Positions 38,347 to 44,547 of a stretch of DNA of 44,547 nucleotides are shown one piece after another. The notes below the pieces were generated by a model, which saw nothing but the letters and a program-made list of their open reading frames with translations, did no database searches and had not been told where the DNA came from. The stretch is taken from the NCBI GenBank assembly GCA_905182025.1, contig CAJJAA010000005.1, forward strand, positions 1-44,547, given 5' to 3'. Source of the stretch: an uncultured OM182 clade bacterium (lineage in GTDB: Bacteria > Pseudomonadota > Gammaproteobacteria > Pseudomonadales > Azotimanducaceae). The translations under genes were made by a program, and so were the position numbers. Numbering within the stretch: the first letter of the stretch is position 1; each line of letters opens with the position of its first letter.

Positions 38347-40549
38347 AGACGAGAATAATACGCAGTACAGCATATGCACAATCTGTGACATCGGTTGTCA
38401 GCTTCGTCCCGAAACCGAAGATGGCAAACTCATCAGCATGAAAGCACACGACAACCCTGGTCTGGCAAGAAATGTTTGTTTCAAAGGTATCGCCGCGCCA
38501 CACGTTCATAACCATGACGAGCGACTGCGGGTGCCTCTCAAGCGTGTTGGTGAACGTGGCGAAGATAAGTGGGAGGAGATCTCTTACGAGCAAGCGATGG
38601 ACGAAATCGCTGAACGTCTTAAGGGTGTCGTTGACGAACATGGACCTGAATCGCTTGTGGTTTCGACGTCTGGTTGGAATACGCAAACCACCCACTCCAT
38701 GGACCGTCGCTTCATGAACGCACTCGGCAGCCCAAACTACATCAGTGGTGTCTCATTGTGTGCCGGTAACACCGCTGCCGTTAACAAGCTCACCTATGGT
38801 TGGTTTCCTTTTGCCGACATCGCCAACTCAAAGTGTATTGTTTTGTTTGGTCACAATCCAAGAAAGCATAGTTGGACGCCCATCTTCAATATGATCAACG
38901 CTGCGAAAGCTAACGGCGCCAAGGTCATCGTTTTGGATCCACGCATTTCAGACCAAGCCGAAACGGCCGATGTACACTTGAGATTACGATCTGGTACAGA
39001 CGCCGCGATGTGTCTGGGCTGGTTGAATGTCATCATTAACGAAGAACTTTATGACAAGGCTTTCGTTGATGAATATACAACCGGCTTCGCTGAGCTTAAA
39101 GCGCGTGTTAATGAATATCCTTTGGCGCGCGTTGCTGAAATCACGGGTGTTGATGCAGAACTTATCGCCGAGACTGCGCGCATGTACGCCAATGCAGACA
39201 GTGCCTGTATCCCATGGACGCCGATCACCGATATGCAAATATCATCAACCTCTGCCATTCGATTGCACAGTATTCTTCGCGCGATAACCGGCAATCTGGA
39301 CTCACCAGGCGGCGATCTATTGAGCGGCTTTAACCCAAACTATATCTCTGAGTCTGAGCTCGGTAATCACGACATGCTATCGGCTGAGCAAAAGGCTAAA
39401 CAGCTCGGCGCGGACATTCATCCCGCCTATACGTATCGCGCACAGGAAATGCTCAGTGAACATACACAACGTGTTTGGGGCCAGCCTTACGCCGACATTG
39501 TGATGGGTTGCTACATGGCAAACCCAAGCGCAACTTTCCGCGCCATGGCAACGGAAAAGCCTTATCCCGTCAAAGCCTTCTTTACGCTTGGCAATAACTC
39601 ACTGATGAGCTATCCCAACCAACATCAAATCTTAAAAGGCATGATGAATCAGGATTTGATCGTCGCTCAGGAAATTTTCATGACACCCACGGCGATGCTG
39701 GCTGACTATGTGATCCCCGGTGACGTTTTCACCGAACGTAATCACGTGGCGGATAGTTGGAACTGGCGCGCCGGTCTTTCGCTATCGCAAAAGGTTGTTG
39801 AGCCGCCTGAAGAAGCTTGCAGCACGTTTGAGTTTTGGACTGACTTGGCGCACAGAATGGGATTCGGCGATCTGTTTCCTTGGCAATCCATTGAGGAAAT
39901 ACTCGACCACCGGCTTACGCCAAGCGGCATGTCCTTCGATGAGTTCTCGAACAAACATTATATGTATGGGGAGCCGCCAGAGTTCCAGAAGTATAAGAAA
40001 ACGGGCTTTGGCACACCGTCAGGCAAGGTTGAACTTAAGTCGAGCATCTTAGAAGAACTCGGCTTTGATCCCCTACCCTATTATCGCGAGGGACCTGCCG
40101 TCAGCGAAGAGTATCCCTATCATGTCTTTACCGGCGTGCGCGAAGATGCGTTCTTCCAAACCGGTCAACGACAAGTAAAAGTATTAAGAGACAGAAGCCC
40201 CACACCCAAATTGTTTATGCACCCTGCCGATGCTGCGCGACAAGAGATCGAAGATAACCAGTGGGTCAAATTACAAACCAAGACCGGTGAAGTGACCGCT
40301 AAAATACTTATACAAGCGTCGATGAAAGAGGGTCACATTCGCGTACCCCACGGTTGGTGGTATCCAGAAATGCGTGGTACGGCAGCGCTAGCCGGATCGT
40401 TTATTAGCAGCGATGCGGTACTTTGCCCCGATGATCCTGAATTTTTAGATTACGAACAAGGCATACCGCATTTCAAAGGTTTTCCTGGACGCATCGTGAA
40501 ACTCGATGAAGCACCCGCGGGCATGTCCGAGCAAGTGTTAGCTGGCTAG
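38339..40549 (+). CDS. Molybdopterin-dependent oxidoreductase (DMSO reductase superfamily), single subunit
   Basis: 736 residues. The N-terminal 4Fe-4S motif is CTICDIGC with a fourth Cys further on (C13, C16, C20, C47), followed by the bis-MGD fold: GHNPRKHSWTPIFNMINAAK, VIVLDPRISDQAETAD, LRSGTDAAM, TFFTLGNN-like VKAFFTLGNNSLMSYP, and the C-terminal beta-barrel domain (LQTKTGEVTAKILI). Cys141 in GVSLCAGNTA lies where the Mo/W ligand is expected. No Tat signal is seen, so it is cytosolic. No ferredoxin, NuoF-like or membrane subunit is next to it, so its electron partner is unknown. ATG at 38339 overlaps the TetR stop by 8 bases; a longer frame upstream lies over the TetR gene and is not used. 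Substrate cannot be given. Confidence 0.93.
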   Translation: MNKDENNTQYSICTICDIGCQLRPETEDGKLISMKAHDNPGLARNVCFKGIAAPHVHNHDERLRVPLKRVGERGEDKWEEISYEQAMDEIAERLKGVVDEHGPESLVVSTSGWNTQTTHSMDRRFMNALGSPNYISGVSLCAGNTAAVNKLTYGWFPFADIANSKCIVLFGHNPRKHSWTPIFNMINAAKANGAKVIVLDPRISDQAETADVHLRLRSGTDAAMCLGWLNVIINEELYDKAFVDEYTTGFAELKARVNEYPLARVAEITGVDAELIAETARMYANADSACIPWTPITDMQISSTSAIRLHSILRAITGNLDSPGGDLLSGFNPNYISESELGNHDMLSAEQKAKQLGADIHPAYTYRAQEMLSEHTQRVWGQPYADIVMGCYMANPSATFRAMATEKPYPVKAFFTLGNNSLMSYPNQHQILKGMMNQDLIVAQEIFMTPTAMLADYVIPGDVFTERNHVADSWNWRAGLSLSQKVVEPPEEACSTFEFWTDLAHRMGFGDLFPWQSIEEILDHRLTPSGMSFDEFSNKHYMYGEPPEFQKYKKTGFGTPSGKVELKSSILEELGFDPLPYYREGPAVSEEYPYHVFTGVREDAFFQTGQRQVKVLRDRSPTPKLFMHPADAARQEIEDNQWVKLQTKTGEVTAKILIQASMKEGHIRVPHGWWYPEMRGTAALAGSFISSDAVLCPDDPEFLDYEQGIPHFKGFPGRIVKLDEAPAGMSEQVLAG

Positions 40550-40660
40550 CGTCGGTAAAGCATTGGGTTTAACCATGCTCTAATTCGTGTATAACGGCGC
40601 TGTCGATTTACATTTAGCATATGCATGACGCGCTTACATCAACTTAGCAGGTGAACGTTA

Positions 40661-41425
40661 ATGGATGACACAATCGTTGGCACGACGCTCGGCTTAGCAG
40701 CCTTGCTGGTGACAGCAACGGCCATTGGTCTCTGGATTCGGGCGATAAGAACCGTCGCCATCGGCTCGAGCCGTGTTTGGTACATTGCCGCATTCGTCAT
40801 AGCGGCAGGTATGAGCGTAACCGCTTTTAATCTCGACACACATTGGGCTGGCCATGTTGCAGCGGGCTTATCTATTTTTGTCGCGTTGTTTTTCTTTCTC
40901 ACCGCAGCAATCGGTCCGCAAAAAGTTGATACGGGCGCCATTAAGGTTGGCTCGGCATTGCCCGTATTCAGTGGTAATGATGAACATGGCAAACGCTTCG
41001 ATTCCAATGAACTTGCAGGCAAGCCGGTCCTCATTAAATTTTTTCGCGGACATTGGTGACCTTACTGTGTCGCCGAGTTACGGCGATGGGAAGAGCTTAG
41101 AGAGAACTTTGATGCTCGGGGTATACGCATCGTGACGATATCAACCGACACTGAAGCAGAACTCTTGTCCGGCCACAAGAAACACAATTTAAAAGCGACC
41201 ATGCTTTCGGATCGCGAGCTGGCGATAACGGATCTGTTTGGTTTGCGAAATATGGGGCTTCATTCAGGTATGCCCGGCGGCGCCAAAGCGCTGCCAGTAC
41301 CCACGTCTATTCTTGCAGACGATACGGGTAAGGTTGTGTGGATGGACCAATCGGAGCACTACCAACAGCGCTCAGATCCTGATTACGTGAAAGCGGCGCT
41401 GGCAGAACACCTGGTCTCGCGCTGA
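40661..41425 (+). CDS. Predicted selenoprotein: membrane-anchored peroxiredoxin-like redoxin with Sec-x-x-Cys
   Basis: 254 residues read through TGA at 41057-41059. Three N-terminal hydrophobic segments (~7-25, ~38-56, ~66-84) are followed by an AhpC/TSA-type redoxin domain. Upstream of the UGA: GSALPVFSGNDEHGKRF and KPVLIKFFRGHW; downstream: PYCVAELRRWEEL, IVTISTDT and LPVPTSILADDTGKVVWMD. So the active site is W-U-P-Y-C, Sec133 and Cys136, in the classic CxxC position. The two halves are in the same frame. A six-pair hairpin 16 nt... starting after the UGA fits the SECIS pattern. It probably reduces peroxides or disulfides at the membrane. ATG at 40661 has AGGTGA upstream. It follows the molybdenum enzyme by 110 bases. 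Confidence is high because the Prx-like family is known to contain Sec forms. Confidence 0.9.
41070..41086 (+). other. Predicted bacterial SECIS hairpin of the peroxiredoxin-like gene
   Basis: UCGCCG-AGUUA-CGGCGA: a perfect six-pair stem with a five-base loop whose second base is G. The loop begins 16 nt after the UGA. All known bacterial SECIS rules (stem length, loop size, G in the first two loop bases, spacing) are met. It is inside the coding sequence, as always in bacteria. Confidence 0.82.
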
Positions 41426-41532
41426 TTTACAACGGGTTTATTTAACCGCGTAAACGCCCACATCGTCATCGCTCAAACTGAGGGGCTTGGTAGACGGGCT
41501 GAATAGTCGGCCGAGCCGCTTCGTTAAAGCGA

Positions 41533-42123
41533 TCAATGCACGAGCGTTTTGACCGCATAACGGGCTAGTTTTCGAAGGCTCGCCTTAGGCTCACCGGTTC
41601 TGGCTCTCAGGGCTATTGTTTGAAGCGTTGCCTGCAGTAACTTCGCGGTCAGTTTTGGTTGTAGATCGACTGAGATCTCGCCATTGCGCTGCGCCCTTGC
41701 TAAACGTTGGCTTAGGCCGACATCAAGTCGACTGATAAGGTCTTTAAGATCTTTACCCACCTCTGGATTAGAAACCGCTTCACTCGGGGCTGTACATATC
41801 ATTAAACAACCCATCTGCGGGTTACTGCCACAATAGACTTCTATCGCCTGCTCAAAAAAAGCATTCAAGCCAACATCAACCGATGTAGAGGCATCAAGCG
41901 TTTCCTGCATGCCTTTATCAAGCTGTCCACAAAAGCGCGCCAGTGACTTTCGATAGATCGCATCCTTATTGCCAAACGCATTATAGATACTGGGTCGATT
42001 CATATTCATGGCTATCGCCAAGTCATCAAGGGATGTCGCCGACAAACCCTTTTCCCAAAAAAGCAGCATTGCACCGGTTAAAGCTTCATCTTCATCGAAC
42101 TGTCTGGGTCTGCCACGCGCCAT
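41533..42123 (-). CDS. TetR-family transcriptional regulator
   Basis: 196 residues. The N-terminus ARGRPRQFDEDEALTGAM and the helix-turn-helix SLDDLAIAMNMNRPSIYNAF with GNKDAIYRKSL are typical of the AcrR/TetR group that controls export or detoxification genes. The C-terminal part (GCLMICTAPSEA) resembles regulators of the TetR_C type near reductases and GSTs. It is divergent from the GST gene with only 43 bases between the two starts, and that gap contains a nine-base inverted repeat. It likely represses the GST and membrane-protein genes and itself. Confidence 0.93.
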   Translation of the reverse strand: MARGRPRQFDEDEALTGAMLLFWEKGLSATSLDDLAIAMNMNRPSIYNAFGNKDAIYRKSLARFCGQLDKGMQETLDASTSVDVGLNAFFEQAIEVYCGSNPQMGCLMICTAPSEAVSNPEVGKDLKDLISRLDVGLSQRLARAQRNGEISVDLQPKLTAKLLQATLQTIALRARTGEPKASLRKLARYAVKTLVH

Positions 42124-42132
42124 TTATGTACC

Positions 42133-42175
42133 ATTTCGCATTTAATTATTGACGAGGGCTTATTTTATGCGAAAT
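42133..42175. promoter_or_regulatory. Inverted repeat between TetR and GST genes, covering the GST start codon
   Basis: ATTTCGCAT at 42133-42141 and its exact reverse complement ATGCGAAAT at 42167-42175 flank 25 bases. The right arm begins with the ATG of the GST gene. It may be two half-sites for the adjacent TetR protein, or an mRNA hairpin that hides the start codon. Arms nine bases long and perfect are unlikely by chance in so short a gap. Confidence 0.5.
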
Positions 42176-43129
42176 AATACAAAAAAGAAATCCAAGGCAT
42201 TCATGATGACCAGAGTTGAGAATCCTAAAAGCCCAATCGTTGCCAAACTGGAAGGTGTGCACCTGTTTCACTACGACGGCGCGCCCTGCGCACAGCGAGT
42301 GCGGTTTGCGTTGCACGAGAAAGGCTTGGTTCGCGGACGTGAAGAGCGCTTCGATGATGACAGCATCGCTGCCTGCAAGGGACAAGAAGGCGCATGGGTC
42401 AGCAGACGTGTTTCCTTAGTAAAAAAAGACCACATGACAAAGGCCTATTCTTTGATACAACCCAACTTGGTTGTGCCGGCGCTAGTACATGATGGTCAGC
42501 TGCACATCGAGTCGATGGACATTATTGAATACCTTGACGAGGCATTTGGCGGCACGCCACTGGTTCCCAAGCATGATCCAGAACAACTCGCTGATGCCGA
42601 AGCTCAGACGACGCTAGGTAAGGAACTGCATCGCTCTATCCGATTTGTCACCTTCCGCTGGGGTTTGCGTGGTCTAGCTCGGCTATCCGCGAAAGAAGAG
42701 GGTCAGTTACACGAATTGTTGAAAGACAGCCAAGACGGCGAACAACTCGCAAGCTTTTATGAAGGCTATGATTCGCAAACCATACCGGATGCGGTCTATA
42801 TCGATCATCTTGATAAACTCAACGCTGCATTTGCCCGCCACGAGCAAAGACTACAGGACGGCCGAAAGTTTCTGACCGGCGATAGTCTCACCATGGCGGA
42901 TATTATTTGGGCAATGAAGACCCTGCGATTAACCGAGTGTGACTACCCGTTCGAGCAGTGTTACCCCGCTTATGCGGCGTGGTTTAAGCGCGTATCAAGC
43001 AGGCCTTCGTTTCAAGAAGGCGTGATGGGTAAGCATAAATTTATGAGCACCGCCTTTCGTGCAAAAGCCAGCATCGAAAACTTACTCGGCATTGGATTAA
43101 AGCGGGAGGTGCTAAAACGTGTCGCCTGA
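42167..43129 (+). CDS. Glutathione S-transferase domain protein
   Basis: 320 residues, longer than the usual ~210. The N-terminal thioredoxin-like domain starts at ~residue 25 with LFHYDGAPCAQRVRFALHEK; Cys in GAPCAQR is at the catalytic position. An insertion of ~25 residues lies before the glutathione-binding NLVVPALVHDGQLHIESMDI (cis-Pro and ES motif). The C-terminal helical domain has FLTGDSLTMADIIWAMKTLR (N-capping box). It should be cytosolic; the substrate is unknown. ATG at 42167 has GAGGG upstream. It is regulated probably by the divergent TetR gene and overlaps the next gene by 11 bases. Confidence 0.9.
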   Translation: MRNNTKKKSKAFMMTRVENPKSPIVAKLEGVHLFHYDGAPCAQRVRFALHEKGLVRGREERFDDDSIAACKGQEGAWVSRRVSLVKKDHMTKAYSLIQPNLVVPALVHDGQLHIESMDIIEYLDEAFGGTPLVPKHDPEQLADAEAQTTLGKELHRSIRFVTFRWGLRGLARLSAKEEGQLHELLKDSQDGEQLASFYEGYDSQTIPDAVYIDHLDKLNAAFARHEQRLQDGRKFLTGDSLTMADIIWAMKTLRLTECDYPFEQCYPAYAAWFKRVSSRPSFQEGVMGKHKFMSTAFRAKASIENLLGIGLKREVLKRVA

Positions 43130-43574
43130 ATTGATCGGTGTGTTTATTGGGGTCATTTTTGTTGTCCCAACTATTTACCTTGCCCGCAAGAACAAACTTG
43201 AGTCGTGGGCCTGGCCATTATTTCTTGCTACTCTGCCCGTTTGGTACATGTTGTTTGGCGTACTTGCGATGGACAGCGCCACAGTCTTGAATGAGCTAAT
43301 TTATGGACTACCCTACATACTGACCGGACTCGTTGCCTGGCGAATCAAAACGCCACTGACGCACGTTGTCTTAGCCATTGCGTGGTTGAGCCATGGACTT
43401 TATGACTACTACCACGCCTACCATAACTTCCTGTTTGTTAACGCTGGTGTATTCAGTTGGTATCCTGCCTTCTGCGCGGTTGTTGATTTGGCTGTCGGGA
43501 CATATCTATTGGTAAGCTACAAACAGTTAGGGCACACGAGCAAGAACGAACCCAACGCGCATACCAAACCCTGA
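43119..43574 (+). CDS. Small integral membrane protein of unknown function
   Basis: 151 residues with about five hydrophobic helices: ELIGVFIGVIFVVPTIYLA, WPLFLATLPVWYMLFGVLAM, ELIYGLPYILTGLVAW, LTHVVLAIAWLSHGLYDYYH and FCAVVDLAVGTYLLVSY. The polar HGLYDYYHAYHN between helices 4 and 5 could be a metal or substrate site, but this is only an impression. The start is GTG at 43119 with a strong GGAGGT site 8 bases upstream inside the GST gene. The 11-base overlap with the GST gene implies translational coupling and a joint role. I do not recognise the family. Confidence 0.82.
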   Translation: MSPELIGVFIGVIFVVPTIYLARKNKLESWAWPLFLATLPVWYMLFGVLAMDSATVLNELIYGLPYILTGLVAWRIKTPLTHVVLAIAWLSHGLYDYYHAYHNFLFVNAGVFSWYPAFCAVVDLAVGTYLLVSYKQLGHTSKNEPNAHTKP

Positions 43575-43708
43575 TAATGTCTGGTTAGCAAAACAGGTTT
43601 TTAGTCCTCATGTGTAGATTCCATTAGAGTCTACTGAGATACTGTTATCGACTAAACGTTATTTGAGCACCCCGCTTCGCTGACGGTAAATCGACAACAC
43701 GAGCTGGT

Positions 43709-44547
43709 ATGACACAACAGAGAATCGCAATTGTAGGCATGTTCCTCGAGAGTAATCGCTATGCGGCGGTGGTCTCAAAAGAAAATTTTCACAAGACCTA
43801 TGGCGGCAATATTGTCGAAGATGCACGGTCCCTTTCACCTAAACTGTTGAAGGAAGGACAAGGATTCTTCGCGCAGATGGATGCCGCTGGTGCTTGGCAA
43901 GCCGTGCCGATTTCAATGATCATTGGCGGCGCGGGCGGACCCGCTGACGATACTTTTATTTGTGAAGAAATCGAAAAAGTAAGAGCAGCGTTAACCAGCC
44001 AACTGCCGCTCGATGGCATCTACATCCTCAACCACGGCGCAATGACCACAACTGAACAGAGCGACCCTGACGGCCTGCTCTATGAAACGGTCAGAGATGT
44101 GGTTGGCGCAAGCATACCAATCGTCACGACCATTGATCTACATGCCAATATCTCGCAACGCATGGTCGATAACGCAAACGTTATTGTCTCTTACCGAACA
44201 GATCCCCACGTCGACCAGTTTGAATGCGGCAAAGAGGCAGCAGACATACTGCTAGAAATGCTCGCTGGCATGCAACCTGTCGTGCGCAATATTCGCATAC
44301 CCATTGTGCCACCCAACGTGAGCCTACTCACCGACAATGGACCTTATGGCGATCTGATTGATTACGGTCAAAGCAAGATTAACCAAGAAATTTTGAATGT
44401 CTCCGTTGTTGCTGGCTTTGCATATAGCGACACGGCGGACAACGGTTTACATGTCATTGTGACGTCGCGGAACAACCCCGCGGCTGCTCAGACACTATGC
44501 TTAGAACTGGCAGAAATGGCGTGGGCAATGAAGGAGCGTTTTCTGTG
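43709..44547 (+). CDS. M81 family metallopeptidase (MlrC-like), 3' part missing
   Basis: The frame starts with ATG at 43709 and runs off the right edge after about 279 residues; full members have about 490. The N-terminus RIAIVGMFLESNRYA is the family opening (usually IAxxGFxHETNTF). Further signs: DGIYILNHGAMTTT (~108-121), TIDLHANIS with a zinc-binding His, YRTDPHVDQFECG with another, and VPPNVSLLTDNGPY. Family members include microcystin-degrading MlrC and many uncharacterised amidohydrolase-like enzymes. The natural substrate is unlikely to be deducible. It stands 134 bases after the membrane-protein gene in the same direction. Confidence 0.92.
   Translation, partial: MTQQRIAIVGMFLESNRYAAVVSKENFHKTYGGNIVEDARSLSPKLLKEGQGFFAQMDAAGAWQAVPISMIIGGAGGPADDTFICEEIEKVRAALTSQLPLDGIYILNHGAMTTTEQSDPDGLLYETVRDVVGASIPIVTTIDLHANISQRMVDNANVIVSYRTDPHVDQFECGKEAADILLEMLAGMQPVVRNIRIPIVPPNVSLLTDNGPYGDLIDYGQSKINQEILNVSVVAGFAYSDTADNGLHVIVTSRNNPAAAQTLCLELAEMAWAMKERFL

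Noticed and set aside
41132..41425. A separate short gene after the UGA at 41057
   Set aside because: It is in the same frame as the upstream part and begins in the middle of a redoxin domain; it is the second half of the selenoprotein.

Overview
The window looks like chromosomal DNA of a Gram-negative, probably marine or aquatic gammaproteobacterium. Signs are an RND efflux pair, lipoprotein and Sec signal peptides, an outer-membrane beta-barrel protein, PpnP, YbjQ and DUF2780/DUF1289 families, and roughly balanced base composition by eye. The taxonomic call is inference. I see no tRNA, rRNA, phage, IS or CRISPR.

Layout. 1-1602 (minus): a redoxin gene followed by a crotonase gene cut by the left edge. 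The redoxin frame is crossed by an in-frame UGA at its redox site, with a hairpin just 3', so I read it as a selenoprotein. 2-5 kb: a DEAD-box helicase, a DUF2780 protein and a DUF1289 protein. 5-9.3 kb (minus): gamma-glutamyltransferase lipoprotein, a CYP153-like P450 and a rhodanese. 9.5-10.8 kb: an MFS transporter. 10.9-17.9 kb (minus): a galactoside operon galT-galK-lacZ-GPH symporter, which imports and hydrolyses a beta-galactoside and feeds galactose into the Leloir pathway. 18-21.8 kb: ppnP, a GST, a uracil-DNA glycosylase and a tight operon of two YbjQ-family genes plus an M48 protease. 22-28 kb (minus): a membrane-anchored FMN glutamate-synthase-like protein and an RND pump with its adaptor, preceded by six 12-bp tandem repeats. 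28.5-31.6 kb (minus): a type-B carboxylesterase and a class-C beta-lactamase-fold hydrolase. 31.7-37.5 kb: a run of exported proteins and damaged genes (an outer-membrane protein without a legal start codon, facing-away remnants of a MocR regulator and a PNPOx-family flavoprotein, a cupin, a secreted protein whose signal peptide is frameshifted, and a frameshifted MutS-like ATPase). 37.7-41.4 kb: an autoregulation-type TetR gene overlapping a molybdopterin oxidoreductase gene, then a membrane-anchored peroxiredoxin-like gene with a UGA in a Sec-Pro-Tyr-Cys motif and a six-base-pair SECIS-like hairpin. 41.5-44.5 kb: a second TetR gene, a GST, a small membrane protein, and an M81 metallopeptidase cut by the right edge.

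The most interesting content is the two predicted selenoproteins. Both would be called as truncated or split genes by standard callers. Both have UGA exactly at a thioredoxin-fold redox position and a hairpin that fits the bacterial SECIS rules. They imply that the genome carries selA, selB, selC and selD elsewhere. Second in interest are the deletion scar at 33.85-34.3 kb and the cluster of frame defects around it, which indicate either gene decay or sequence errors.
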